This document shows, piece after piece, positions 13,901-29,500 of a stretch of 64,000 nucleotides of DNA. Within the stretch, counting starts at the first letter, position 1, and each line of letters starts with the position of its first letter. Source of the DNA: Vespula vulgaris (lineage: Eukaryota > Arthropoda > Insecta > Hymenoptera > Vespidae); NCBI RefSeq assembly GCF_905475345.1, contig NC_066589.1, positions 4,149,501 through 4,213,500 of the forward strand. Direction: 5' to 3'. The translations under genes and the position numbers were made by a program. The notes under the pieces are model-generated. The model was not told the origin of the DNA and made no database searches. It saw nothing but the letters and a program-made list of their open reading frames with translations.

Positions 13901-16900
13901 CTGCGATGGCATGTACGAAGCATACAGCGGCAAAATGGTGTTCTTGCCCGATAAAAGACGCATGACGAATTTTTAATGATACATACTATTCTTGCGATTA
14001 AAATGTTATATCACGATAGTCTGAAAGTATCTCGCAACAAAATGCATTCTGCATACACATAATGAGAGCGCGTATGAAAACTGTGATGAGTGAAAATGCG
14101 TATGATCATATCCCATGAGCTCTCCGCAAAAGATTACTCTGTAATTGATATTAATCGTAATAATGATAGCAACCATAATAATGATGATGATGATAATATG
14201 ATAATAATAACAATAAGAAGAAGAAGAAGAATATTACATATACTGTTTAACAATGACTACTGTGAACCATACTAATTGTAAGTTTTGCGACGTTCTTACC
14301 GAAAAGATACGATAATGATCGATGTAAGATAATAGTTCTTACGAATTATCAAGCTCCACGTATACGATCGTGGCCCATAGTGTTAGTAACAAACAAGAGC
14401 TCAATTTCTACGACCTACTGGTCTGATATGGAGGCTTTTTACAGTGACGTTCTCGAGCTAATCTCTAAATAAATCATAGAAATTCGATGTCAGATACGTA
14501 AAAGGCTTGGATCATCCATGACTACTTCGATTGATTTATTATACAAAAATCGTCGTACTTTGAAACTTAATTACTGATGCTCGAGAAGGGTTCTTCATAA
14601 ACATACATTCGTGTCATTACAAAACTGAAATGAAATCTAAGTAAAAATTGATATCAATCAAATACTGGATTATCTGGAAAAATATTTCACATTTTTTTTA
14701 CAAACAACGAGTTTTTTAACCTTGAACAAAAAATTTTATTTTAATTCGACTTTAGTGAAACGAACTCTTTCCAGACAATCTGATAAAACTAAAGAATAGA
14801 TAAAATAGATTTCGATCTAATGCATGAATTGATCGCTGTAGTAAATTGCTCTAAAAATCCGATATAGATCAACTCGTTAAAATAATCTTAATCAACTCTA
14901 TCTACCCAAGGTTGTAATTGAAGTTTAATAATTGCTGTAGATCAATAGAAACTTAACAACTGTAGCATACTCACGTATCGAGCAATTATTTATCAGAATC
15001 ATAATTGGATATAAAATCTGTCTGTACTTTAAAATGTTATTATCGCACGTTCCTTGTGTAACGCATTTTGTCAAAATACACAACGACTTTTCAATTATAA
15101 ATTACAGGGATTCATCGGAATTATCGATACACTCTTGTATCTGTAAACTTTCTTTGAACATGTATAATCGCTGTTTGTAGAACGCTTTTTATTTACATTT
15201 AACATGTACACGTGCCTGCTGACAATATAAAGCCTGAAATTAGCAACGACAAAATTCAAGGAATAAAATAAATATTCGTAGGCTATTTAAAATGGAATAA
15301 TTTTGTATAGATTAAGCAAAAAGCTCAACATTTTTTAATAGAGATGGAGATATTAGTGCGCCATGATAATATATTTGAGTATAAATAATTTATAAATATA
15401 TTTATAGTATAAAAAGAATATATATATATATCATTTCCTTATAGCAACGATACAAATATAAAATACATTTTCTTTAAATTTTTCATCGTGTTTTTAATAA
15501 AAACTGAATATACGTATTTCGCCAATATGATTATTCAGTCAATCTTGGAACAAGTTGTACATGTTTGAAGATCTAAATTCAAACTATTATACTGAAATGA
15601 TATACGTAAAATTCAATACTTTGGTACTAATTAAAAAAATTTTAAACGTGTATAACTTACTCTAAGATTGATCAAGTTTGATGATATTTGCAGGATGCAT
15701 AAAAAACAAACAGATCTAAAACATGTAGATATTCTTTGTTTTAAAGAAAAGCTCTTTTACAAAGAATTATTAAAACGTCGTGTTTTCATTTTTATTTTTT
15801 ATCCTTCCTACAAAGAAACAACGATGAAAATTTGATTACCGATATATTTCGGTATATTTCACATAGCAAACTAATTTCTCCATTTTTATTAAAAAATTCC
15901 AAACTTTTTGTTCAACCTATAAAAAGTTATTTAATTTGAGATAGCCTACAAATACCTTTGTACTCGTTGTATATTATAAGCGAAGGTATGACAAGTAGCA
16001 TTACATTATCAATATTTACATACGTACACATTATTTGACACACAATTATTTCGACAAGGCTTTCAACAGAGAACTTACGTCGTTGCAAGGAAATATTCTA
16101 CGATGATAAATTGATAAGGTGTGAAAATTCGATTCAGTTGCAATCCGTAAGTTCGGTTATATTATAAAGTGTGACATTATAAAATCAGTTACAAATTTAT
16201 GATGGTCAGACGTCAGCCCTTCTCGATCTCCAATTCCAAGTGGTTTGGAAATTCGGATGACTCTGCATTTACGGTACACGCTCAATGCCTTTTACGAGAG
16301 ATCAATTGAATTGCTTTTAAATGACGTTAAGAGGGATCGAGAAGCGCCGCGTCAAACGTTGCGACTCAGCTTTTAAGGGGGAAAAAAAGGCATCGGTTAG
16401 TAAAAGTTCATCGATACAACAATTACAGCATGCACGCATGCACACACACAACATGCAAGCACACACTTCTGCCGCTTAATGGGATTTAAATACGACACAT
16501 TCGTCAATAATAGAGAAATTCGAAAAAATTTGATAAAACACTTTGATAGATCGCGGTGATTGGTCTTCGATCATAAATACGTAAAATTATTTAAATATCG
16601 TAATGAAAAGATCACACTCAGAACTCGATATTACGAAAAGGAATATTTACCGAAACAAGAGAATATTGCTCCTCTAGAATTTACTTCCTCTGTGTAATCG
16701 TTCATTCGAAAGTTACGTCAGAGAATGATGATAGAGATTTTTCTTGCATTCTTATCGAGTGATCTCAAATGGTATGAATAATAACGCACCGTTTTCATTA
16801 CATTCATTCTACATTTTCCGCGATGTTAAAATACGGAATCACTTAAGTCAAAGTTTACTTTCTCAAAAAGTACGTATAAATCTCACTTTTCCCGATATGC

Positions 16901-19767
16901 AAAGCTATGCGGACGCTCGACGATTACCACGCAATTTCAACGTTTACCTCGAGGAGTAGCGTTGAAATATGGGAGATATTGAAAGTGTTTCGCCCACGTA
17001 TTTATGATCCAAGAATGAGTACTGCGTTCTGTACATTTTTTCATATAAAATACAATTTCTTTTTTTTTTTGCAAGTATTAGTGAAAAATATTATGGTAAG
17101 GATGGATAAATAATGCAAAAGAAACGTACTCAAAAGCGCGCGTACCTTGCTCAAATCTAAAGGAATATCACTCAAGTGTACTACAGCACCAGGATGGGTC
17201 TTTCTAGATCTGAAAAATATATATATACATACATGTGTATAACATTATTCTTGCCTTGTTTTTTTTTTTGTTTGTTTGTTTGTTTTTTTTTCTTTTTTGA
17301 AGGAGGAGTAATTTTTTTTCCCCCATAAAGTAAAGGTATATATATTAATTCGTTCTTTTTCGTGTTAGTGGAAGAAAGAAAAAAAAAAAAGGAATGATCT
17401 ATTACATGCTTCTGCCTTTATAAATTTGTACTCTCTCGTCTAGTTTCTTATCACACGTCAAGACGTTCATCTAATGCACCTGCGGGCATAACACAAAAAG
17501 AAAACACAACGATATCAGGAGAGGCAACGAGTAATCATTGAGCTGGACGACGTTAAAAAATTTATGGACTATCCGATCGCCATACTAGTCTCTCTCCGCT
17601 TTTAAACCGTCTATAACCCGTGTAAGGAGATTGAAGTCGATATGGTCGATACTATCTTCTCGTTTAAATCATTTTAAAGCAGGATAAAAGGGGTCACAAA
17701 ATCATTACCGTCCACACTCGCATATACAAACGGGCGCATTCAAGTTCCAGTTAGTATCCGTCATTTGCTCCATCTAAAATATTGGGCGGACTAAACTCAA
17801 TGGCCCGTATTCAAAACGCATTGTTTGGCGATAATAACGCCCTTTTGCTTTTCGGAGGTTAAAGAGCCGATTCGTAGAGGTACGTACCTGCCATCGAGAA
17901 TCTTGAAAAACAAAAGGGCTCTCTAATAGCTCTAAAGAACACGTTCTGAATACAGGCCCTTTACGTTTCTCTTCCCTTCGCATACATATTCATATAACAC
18001 GAAATGGCGAACGGAAAATCGGGGTTCGTATTAAGGATAACGCCTTTCTTTTGTATTATTTTCTCTACTTCTCTTTTCTTTTCTTTTCACTTTTCTTTTT
18101 TCTTTTCTTTTTTTCTTTTTTGTTTCTTCTTTATCTTTTTTTTCTTTTTCTTTTTCTTTTTCTTTCCCCCTTTCTTTTTTTTTTTTTTTTTTGTAGTATT
18201 GAGAGCTGCACAACACCATCGTTATGCGACATACCTATATTCCTCGATACGGAGAGCACTCTGTAATCTTACTCTCACTCTTTCTTTCTCTTTCTTTCCT
18301 TCTCTCTAAACCTTCTTTTCTTTTTAGGCACGACCGTAGGGAGTGTTATACAATCACCATCCCGAAAAATATTCGCTTGTCATAGTTTTGGATAGAAATG
18401 TAATTTTTCGATTCCATTTGAAATTCTGTTCGTACCATGACGTTTTCTAAATAAGTCTGTTCGTATAAACTTATTTGCACTATAGCAACGAATTGACTGA
18501 AATAAATCAAAAATTTTACAAGCACTTTATCTCTACAACGGCAAGAAAAAATGCAGAAACATTTTGAACTTGAGACTAATTACATAAAATATCTTAATGT
18601 TAAAAATTAATAAATTAGCCGATTCTGTAAGCCCATGTTTGCATAAATATTCTAACGTTAAAAAAATTGATGAAACGACCTAACTTATTCTATCGAAAAT
18701 TTACTACTGTAAAACGTAAATATATATTTTTAATTTATAAAGACATTACCGAATGAATTCTAACAAAGTTTCAAAAATATTACGTACAAAAAACCGACGT
18801 GAAAAAGGTTACGTAAACATTGTATATAACTTTTATAGATTGCCAAGACTACTTGCAAAGTATAAATGTAAATGTTTTAATATTTCACTTTACGTAAAAT
18901 AAAATGTTCACATCAGATGAAATTTTACAGAAAATTTTTATACCACATATATTGATATTAATCACAATTTCAAACTGATATAATGCACGATGATACATAC
19001 AAACGATATCAAAATGTTTGTTGATTTTTCTCCGGCTTTTAAACGTAATACGTATAATGACGGTCATGTCTGCAAATATGTTCATAAAAGAAAAACAATT
19101 GCAACGATTATACAGAATGATAATGCATAAAAATTATTAGGATTATAGAACGAAGAAGAAGTCCGACAAAATTTCACTTGATTTAGATCGAATAAAACAT
19201 TTCCGACAGTCGTACCTAAAAAGGAAGAACCGAGCATAAATATTATTACATAAGATGTAACGAATAGCACCTGCCCACTGATGGCACTATGCCACTGGTT
19301 AGATATCCGGAGACAATCTATCACCATGGCACATGATATCATCTCCTTCATAACGCGCACTCTCGCACGTTCGAGCCAAAACATGTGAGCCAAAACTACG
19401 TAATTAATACGTGCTTGTTGCACGATTTACTACGTTCGATATCTCATTTACAACAAGTTAGCTTTTATATTGTGAAAGTTATAATACGCCATATTGCCAT
19501 AAAAAGGTTACGAAAAAATGTATTCGCCTGTAATACGTATTCGCCTATAATATATAACTCGTGTCGCTTAAATCGTATTACTGGGTCCTCCGTCATTCGT
19601 CACACGTTCCCAAGAAAATGAGAAAATTTCGATGAAACTTGGATATTCGTCCCAGCGAATAGTTTGTCCGTTTTTTGTACTTACCTAACATCAAGGAAGA
19701 AAAATAGCCGAAATTAATCGAGTCCGGCCGTCGTACTCTCTTTCTCTTTATTCTACTTTTTATTACT

Positions 19768-19834
<67 letters not shown>

Positions 19835-22800
19835 GTTAAACTTCGCAGACAATAAAACAGATTCTGTGCGCGCAATCGCGTAAAATGACATCAGTATCAT
19901 CGATTACGGAACGTAGTTGGAAAAAGGATTGGAAATAGGTGATAATTTTGTGTGCTGTCTGTGGAGAAATAGGTCTAATTTGCGGCGGTCGCAACTGTGT
20001 ATACGATCAGTTTAACGCGTCATACGGTCGCAATAATTTTCAATACTTACACTTCGATAGCCTTGTTCCAATTAATTACGTATCCGGATAGAACGAACGT
20101 TTCGATGTGGAGTACGTGAATATTGCCACGTTCGGTACCGACGTAAAGCCATTTGCTCTGAAGCGGCAGATGAATGCAGGTTATCCTGTTTGGGAGACAG
20201 ATAATAGAGAATTTCGAAGAATTGGATTATCACGAAATGTCCGATGTCATTTGATGACATCCGACCAGCTTGATTTCTCACGCTAAATATAAGCATTCGA
20301 TGATAAATACAAGATTACAAAAATTAAATACAGAAGAGGCGAAAAAGATGAATAAGAAAAAAAAAATAAAGAAGAAGAGAACTGACCTGTCTCGCTGAAA
20401 CTTCAGACTCTGCACTACCTGCGGTATCTTCTGACGAAAGTTCCACAGATGAAGAGTGTCGTCGGTAGTCGCAGAAATAAGAGCACCTTCGTTGATCAAA
20501 AACTGCAACTGCATCACTGCCGTACATCCTTCGTGCTTTACGTGAACGTCTACGCCTGGTCTGCCCAGACTGAGATTGCGTGATACAATCTTTCAGGAAA
20601 ATATCAAATACCTACCTAAGTCTATCTACTTCGCTTAACTCTAACTTTGATAACGTATTTTGACCTGAATCCCAGAAAGCTTCTCCATTGTACTACCTAC
20701 GTCTTTTGATATCTCCTTTAATTTTCGCTCGAATATTCGAAGGAACACCGTATTATCAAGAATACGATACATTCCACGTAAAATATGTAATAATTATAGA
20801 TATACCTATACAAGGGGAAGAAATTCTCAACTATTCCAAGTTCGCGAGCGTTTAGAATTTTGTGGTATTTGCGAGTTCGAAAGTATCCGTCCGCGTGGGA
20901 AGCTCTGTTCTTTTCTTTTCTTTTTTTTTCTCTTCTTTTCTATCCCTACTTTTTTTCTCTTCTTCTCCTTAAACAATAAGTCGAAAAAAACTTTCCTCCG
21001 AAACTCGACCTCGCTTCTTGAAGTTTATACTCCTTCTGATAAGAACATGCGATAACCGTCGATAAAAAGAAGGAAACACGGTGGAAAAAAATTCTATTCT
21101 TCGTATCGAGCGTGAGTTCGAATTAGGATAGGCTAGCTAGAGCTAACTATCTCGATGGTCGTGATAATAGCACCTTTGGAGGAAAGCCTAACCTCGTACA
21201 TACATACTACATATCTGATAAATAGAGCCCGACGGCCACGGTAACCGCAATTGTCCACTATATGTCCGCGTCAAGCATCGGTGCTGAGTAGAGAATTAGT
21301 AGAATGGAGAAAGGGATAGGATGGAGCAACCTAGTCCATCGGATACGACCTTACTCGGTGTTTTACGCTACGTAAAGAAGAAAAAAAAATCCTAATGGTT
21401 ATGTACAACATATTTGATAGTATATGCATATATGTATGTGTGTGCATACATAGATACCGCATACGTGCCAGAAGACCAGGTTTTTCTCTTTTTTATTTTT
21501 TCTGCATATTCATTAAATTCAACAGTCGAAATCGGGTCAGCACTGCTACAACCGCTTTCCGATATAACGTTTTAGGCGAAAAGTAAGAACACCTTTTCTT
21601 GTCGATCGTATCCATTCGTTTCGTCTTTCGCGTTTGTCGTTTCCATTTCTTTTTAAATAAACTTCAAATTTAAAAACTCGAGCCCTTTTATATTACGACT
21701 CTTTCAGTTACAACGAACGAAAGACAGAGATAAAAGAGGTTGAATTTTTTTAACGTAATCCGGATTGTCTTTGCGAATAAATCGTGCCGTTATTACGAGG
21801 GGAAAAACGGTGCTCGAGCATCATGTTACATTACTTACGTTCAAACGATGTTCTCGCGCTGTACAAAGCAAAGACGAGGTTGCTACACTCATCTTAAAAA
21901 TAACGCCTAATGGACGTAAGATGCGGAAGTTCAAATGACCCGAACGGCATTATGCAAATTCGATAATCCGTTTTTATAATTCCAAGAATAAAATGAAAAT
22001 TAAAGAGATCCTAAGAGACAAGTTGAAAAATTGAGTTGAGGAAAGTTATCGATCCTTCTTTATTGATCGTTTTATTGATCGTTGTCGTCGAAACACAATT
22101 TCAAACAGCGAGAGTATCTCAAAGGGAGCAAAGTATATTAACTCGGAGGTAATAAACACGATGCATGTATACGGTCGAGAGGTCCACTATTCCTTCCTTT
22201 TGCGAAAACCAGTTAATAATAATTGCCATATCATAAGAGTTACCAAGCTTACACCGCATCGTTATCGTCACCCGTATGTTGACCACGTTGGACGAGATAG
22301 GTCAGTAAAAGCAGTCGCATGGAAGACGCCGAGAAAACGCACGGTCGATGAATGCTGCATTAACCTTGCAGCATAAAAGATTCGTTAACATATCCAGCAA
22401 GTTTCAATTTCGAGATACTCATTAACGAGGGACAATTTAAAAAAAAAAAAAAAAAGAGAAAGAAAGAAAAAAGAAAAAAGAAAAAAAGGAGAATATTAAA
22501 CGAAGTACATACGTGTCGAGGAAAATTTGGAAAAATTTTAAAGGTACTTTTAATTAACTACTATTCGTTCACAAAAGTGTAACGGAATGAAACATGTTCA
22601 AATAATAATCAAAATGATTATTTGAACGTATAATTCAAATAATTCATGGAAATATGTAATACGTATCACCGGATACACAAACACGGCTATAAGTGCGCTT
22701 CCGCCCGAGAGATATATTTATTCTAACCTTCATACGCGCGGGCGCGTACGCGGAGTCCTCATTATCGTTAGGGTATCGCACGATAATTATGCTGTAATTA

Positions 22801-24093
22801 GCGTAATGCTCGCAGTTGTTAGATAATAATTAGTAAGCTCTTTCGAGATATTCAATTTCAAAGTAAAGCCTTCGTAATAACAACTACATTAAATTCCAAA
22901 CTGGTAATTCCTTTTATAGAGGCGAATGAATTTCCCTAGGAAAGTTTTAAAGGATATTTCAAAGAAAATGTATATACGTCGGTTGAAAAATCGTCGGAAA
23001 TTCAAACTAGGAACAACATCAGTCCCCGTCGTTGTCGTCGTCTTCGTCGTCGTCCTGAAAATTTACGCTTTAGCACTCGTAGTCACCTTTTCTCCTTGGA
23101 GAAAAGCTCGGATTTGGCTTAACGTATCAACGAGCTCGAACGAGCCGGTTTATCTGAGATATTTGGCTCCTTTTCTTTTTTAGTTCATATTTGGATCAGA
23201 CGTGACGAAGAGGCTTAGATAAAAGAGGGAACAACCGTTAAAAACTCTTTCTCTCTCCCTCTCTCCGTGGGCCTCTCTTTTTTTCTCTCTCTTAGCGATC
23301 AATAAGAAACAGTTACGATCGTTTGCTATCCCTTAAATAAATCACAAACACGACCCACTTTTTATCATAAACAAGAGCAGCACGTATCGTCGCATGCCAA
23401 GCACCATTTTAAGTTTAACTACAAAACGGAGGGGCGATCATTAGTCGAGCTATCTTCAATTCTGAAATTATATTCACCTCATTTCTAACTCTACTTTCTA
23501 ATAAAGGAAGACGTAAACGACGCAAAATGTTTCATCGAATACGCAAGACTTACGGGTATCTGGATAATACATAGATAAATGACTTATAATAAAGACTTAA
23601 TTACAACTCCTCGCGTTCGAGATCGGGATTACAAAAAAAAAAGAAGAAGAAAAAGAAAAGAAACGTATAAAAGAAAAAAGAAGTAGAAGTAAAATTAGAA
23701 AGACAAATTGAGAAGAGACGTTTAAGAAGGATGTCGCGAATTAACCCGTAACGATCGTCGATTATATGTGGCCAATAACGAGACTTGTAAAAAGTATCAA
23801 TCAATGTTAAATAAGATAGCTCTCTATCTTCCGAAAAAGTCGAACGATGGGACGATGTTAAGTTAACGATACCGTTAAAGGATACATCCTGAGGGATCCT
23901 GATTTAGTACCAATGGCAAGGAGCCTTTGAACTGGGTCGAAAGCAACGGCTGTCGGTTGATGTGGAAAGCCATGTCTGAATGTCTGCAACATATAAGAGG
24001 CATTTGTTTCATAGCATCTTTTCCGTTTTAGCCGGCTGGAAGGCCATTCATTTCAACAAAGGGTTCGCAGGGTGTACGTGGGAGAAAGAAAGA

Positions 24094-24134
<41 letters not shown>

Positions 24135-24592
24135 TGGGAGAGAGGGAAATGGATCCAGAATGAAGGGCAGCATTGTTCCAGCGAGCTATCATCGTCGTAT
24201 ATCCTTGTCTCGTTCTGCGTCAACTGGTTGCCATTAATTCTATACCTTTGTGGACGGTGTCGTCGACGATGCCTACCACGCCGCGTGTATCTTCCACCTC
24301 TTTCTCCACCTCATCCTCTCTTACTCATCCTCCTCGGACACGTACCTATCTAACTCTTACGATCGTGTGCAAAACATACACATTTACACTTTTAAGCGCG
24401 CGCACGAACTCGAACACTGAATCAATAAGTTTAGTTCCGACACGGAGCAACGTGGTTGTCTTCGTTCTTTGATGCAACCACATTCTAAAGACAACTATAT
24501 ATAGAGTAAGAGGCAAAGAGACGAAGAGAGAGAAAGAGAGAGTCGATGAGAGAGAGAGAGAGAGAAATGCGTTTAACATAAGCACTTGCTAT

Positions 24593-24648
<56 letters not shown>

Positions 24649-26161
24649 CCCTCTCTCTGCATCCTTTATCGTGATTCGATAATAATGATGATGATAATGA
24701 TCTTGATAATTACGGATAAATTGTACTCATTTACAATACTCGTTTCACAGAGGAAAATTATTTTATTTCGATGACATTATTACAATGCAGATTGCGTCGA
24801 GTTTCATCATCGAAACGACCGACGTCAATCGCAGGCTTAATATGTCCGTATTTTTATATAAATAATAAGTAATTTCGTAATACTTGAAAAAGTCTAGTTT
24901 CTTTAGAGAAATATATTTATTACATTTTTCTTCATAATTCCCCTTTTCGCACGTTCAAATAAATTTGAATAGATCAATAGTATTCTATACATTTTAAATC
25001 CAACCTACGCGACACATCAAACGCTTATATATAGCGTGAAAGACGCAAAAATATCTGTCTGATATTTGTCAAGGTATTAAAATAACGAAAATATCGTAGA
25101 AACGTCTATACGAAATATAGACGCATAAAGAAGACCTTAAGTTTTCCTTCTTCGATCGTTAACTATAGTATTTTATAGTATTTTATATTTCTGATCTACA
25201 GAACGTGCTTGACGCTTTACATTTTATTTAAAACTTCACGATGTTGTTCCGTTATGTATTTCCATATCATAACGCTCGAATGTACGGCGTTTCATTACTT
25301 GCGATCCACCGTGTTTTCTCTGCTCTCTATCGGCGTTTCCAATATTTTGGTATATAGACGATAACATGGCCGCTATTAATATCGAATGTTACTATCAAAA
25401 TCTCAATATTGCTCGTGTCTAACGCATGTGAGTGAGGAAATATATGCATATGCATACTCTCCCAAGTATGAAAGGGATAGAAAGAGAGAGAAAGAGAGAG
25501 ACCAGGTTCCTTGTAGCAGACGCTTGATTTCATCGTATCGATTCGAATGTGATGTACGAAAGCTAACTTCTAAATATGAAAAGCTAGGTAATGTAGCATC
25601 CTTCCTAAAAATTTTTCAAAATGAAAATCGAATCACGTATCTACCTTAGACTACGTTTTCTAAAAATATAAATTTCAAAGGTAATTTTAATTCGATGTAA
25701 CCTAGAATTCCGGAACGCGTATGTGCTCGGAATGCATCGAATTGCGCGAATAACACGTTATTAAATCAATGTGGAATGCATTAATGTATAATGTATAGTT
25801 TGGACAAAAAAAAAAAAGAATATAAATTTGACTTAACGTTACATTTAATTTGGATAGCATTGTTAGGACGTACATGACATTTTCCGAAATAAATCGGACA
25901 ACGATTTCAACAAACGCATTCATTGGAAAGAATCTAAAACTAATTATCATTACAGTAACTGTACTCATTCGTTTCTTTTTTTTACGAATACGACGAATAG
26001 ATAGGCCTCGTTACTAAATAGACGAAAAGAAAAAGGGGCTAGAGCACTGGTTCAGGTTAAATCACGTTGCTCGAAACGGATGTACGCCGAAATCGATTTT
26101 GGTGCAGCAACGCGGCGGCATAGCCGTACAAAACTACCCACGTTCTATTTCAGCGTAAAAG

Positions 26162-26194
<33 letters not shown>

Positions 26195-26504
26195 AATAGG
26201 TTAAAATACAACGATACTAAACTTACGAATACTACATGTCTCCACTACGTCATTTTCCTATATATGTCCGATTTAAATTCACCCAGTGGTTGTGCTGGTC
26301 TCTGGTCAATTTCCGATATTTCCGTGCGTTCTTTTTCTCGATGGTTAGACCTCAGTTCTGGTACCAATTTCCTACCAAAGTACGCGAAAACTTCGCCTTC
26401 TACTACTTCTACATCTTCGTGGACTCCAATAAAACAGCGCCATTGCTCTCTCTCTCTCTCTCTCTCTCTCTGTTCCTCTCTTTCACTCTCTCCCCTTCCT
26501 CCCT

Positions 26505-26552
<48 letters not shown>

Positions 26553-29500
26553 GCACACATATATCACGGTACAAACCATGTTCGTAAACTTTTTGACTTA
26601 TCCCTAAATCCGAACAACCCTCTTAGCTTCTCTCAATTTATTTATGTTTCTTCTCCTTGCTCTTTCGTTGTCTTTCATGAAAGATAAAGAAGAGTCATTA
26701 AACAAACATAAGTATTTATCTTATATTCAGAAGAGAAAGATGAAGTAAGAAAAGAAAAATCAGCTTTTGGTTCGATAGGTTTGGAGGATTATGTCTGATG
26801 CATCTCGTTTGTGAGAAAAGATAGTAAAGAGACTCAGGGTCACCGAAATAGAGCAAACGATCGTCTGTTCAATCTTGCGAAAAAAGTAAGAAACTGTTCG
26901 ACGACTACGTTACGGTATACATCGTAACGAGCGTCTATTGGTTCAATCAAACAAAATCGATTATTCCGATCGCACGTGCTTCAATTAGTTCAGATAGCTG
27001 AGGTTCTGCCGCACTATTATATAGATAGTAAAAGTAGCTCACAGGATTGCTACGACACGATTGGACATTTCGTTGGGAATCGTTGTTCGACATTTCGTAA
27101 ATGAATACGAGTTACGAAAATCACACGGGACATACAGAACGTTTCCCATTAATTATCTGTTCCATGCCAATTTTTAAACTCCCTCGTTTATCGGAATTAA
27201 GGACAAAAAAAGAAAGGAATTCGTTTTTTTCGTACGTCGTTCATACAGAAATTAATTTACGATCGATTTTTAAATATAAATGAGAACGAAAAAAAAAAGT
27301 ATTTGTACTCGCTCGATTCGTATGAAATTTATCGAAACGATTTATCGAAAAACTTGTATAAGGCCTTTTCGCGTATTCACTTGCGAATGGAAAATTTATC
27401 GCTTTTATGTTGATATGCGTAAAACTATTCATAGCAATGATACATGTATAATCGAACGATAATGTAATTCTATATCGATCACGACCAAATTTCGATAACG
27501 ATGTTTATGAAATTTCGAAAAGCATAAATGAAAAAACTTGAAAAACATTCAAGGATCGATCGTTGAATTTACGCTCACGATGCGATGCGGCGTAGCGGAG
27601 GTTCGTTTCGGGTAATTTTGTTGAGTGAAATTCTTTTCGTTGAAAATTGTCTTGCCGGCACTCGATCGAGAATAGTTTCGTCGAAATGAGAATGAACGCA
27701 CGAGTACGCTTGTAAGGGGTTAAAGCCATTGTTTCACCAAAAAGTACTGCAGTTTTACGCGTCGTTTGCAACATCGAAATGGAATTCTGCCAAGTTCGGT
27801 TCTGTATACAACAGTTACGGCATTATTCTCTGTGATTAAAGAATGAGAAGCATACTACACGTCGAGCGGATTAACGAACATTAAAAGATTAAAATTGGAT
27901 GGTTCTTTGTTCCTTTATTTTTCTGTTTTGTAAACGAACGAGCAACACGTTTGTTACTCACGTAGCTCCTTTCATGATTTTCTAAAAGGTTGCATACATT
28001 ATTCTTTTTTATAACATCATTATCTAATAATATCGTTTACATTAACGTTTATCTTTTATTTATTTTCCCGACACTTATTCGTAAATGAGCTTCGCCTATA
28101 TTTTACGTAAAAAGTTGTTTTATAAATCGTTTAGCGTATCGTCGGTCTACATAACGTATACGTTTAGTAGATAAAGATATATCTGCATGGTTAACGAATA
28201 CAAATTATTTACCTTAAATATCTACTTACTTTGTATTTCATTGTTTTCGTACATTTATGTAAATTGGTTATATCAAAATCAGACAATCCAAATTGTCTCG
28301 CCTCACCGTAACGTATGAACGTTTCGACGTGACTGTCCTTTTAACGAATCAAAGCATAACATATACAAACACATAGATATGCTCGTAGAGAAGAAACGTC
28401 CTTCGGGGAGGTCAGAATATTCTTCTTTGACTCTTCAATTGGTCTTACAACGGAACAGTATTCTACTTAATTCATCATGACCCACGAAAGCACTCAATGC
28501 AATATCTTTCTTTATTTTTCTTTTTCTCTTTTGTTAATTTTTAATGAAGTTTCAAAGACTCCTCAATCTGATTACAATGAAAAAGTATTGAAATGGGAAG
28601 ATGAAAGTATTTTAAAAAAGTTTCTTGCCGTTTCACTGAATAGGAGAATCGTTATAGTGAAATCGTATGAACTTATTTTCGTCACGTTTAAGGAATTTAC
28701 ATAATATTCAAAGCATTTTAGCTGCAATATGCCCTGTTTATATTCCGACAGACAATTTGAAGAATTTAGGTAGAAATATCAGAATCCTGAAAACGCTTAC
28801 TTTCAAACGTGATAATAATCAAAGGTTAAACTTCAATCATTTCCAACAAAAATTTTAATGAATCCCGAATTTTAATCAGATCCCGATGAGACTCTATCGA
28901 GATGAGACTCTTTTATCTTTTTTCTTTTTCATTTTTTCTTTTTCTTTTTTTTGTAATATCAAAAATATGCTTAGAAAAACATTAATTTATGCAAACGATT
29001 CGAAATTTATTCGGAAGTGTGTCAAACAAACTCGGAGAAGTTATTTAAGCTCCAGGATTTCAAAGTTCATATTGAATATGTTCACAGCTCTGCATTGGAT
29101 CAATAATCAGCGTTTTCTCTATTGTTAACATACTTTCCGAAAGCACTCCGGCTAGAGACAGACCGACCACCTATAAATATGCGCAGTCTAAGTCATTTAT
29201 TGGTCCATGACACGCTTTCGATTTCTTATTTTTATACAATTTCTTATTTGAAAAATTAATAAAACTTCAAGCAGAGTGTCTATAGATAGAGATACACAAG
29301 ATGTCGATAGATGTCTATTTGCACAAGGATTAAAATAATAAAAAATTCGTGCGATAATCATAAATAAAGTTAACAATTAAAATACCGATAACTTCTAATC
29401 ATTAAAATTCAATTTCTTCATTGAAAAATTTCTTACGCGACCGAGCCGCACATAGAACTAGTTTAATTCCGTTTAAATTCATCTTTGCCCTTATTTCTGT

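Larger units (their letters stand above)
17210..20050. other. Tomosyn intron 4; repeats only
   Basis: It contains a long T/TTTC pyrimidine tract (about 18060-18195) and a long TC repeat (19772-19832). No exon with matching phase was found. A 113-residue open frame at 19082-19423 on the minus strand has no family features and no splice support. Confidence 0.55.

Noticed and set aside
19082..19423. 113-codon minus-strand frame with hydrophobic stretches
   Set aside because: It lies in a tomosyn intron without splice support, phase match or recognisable motif.
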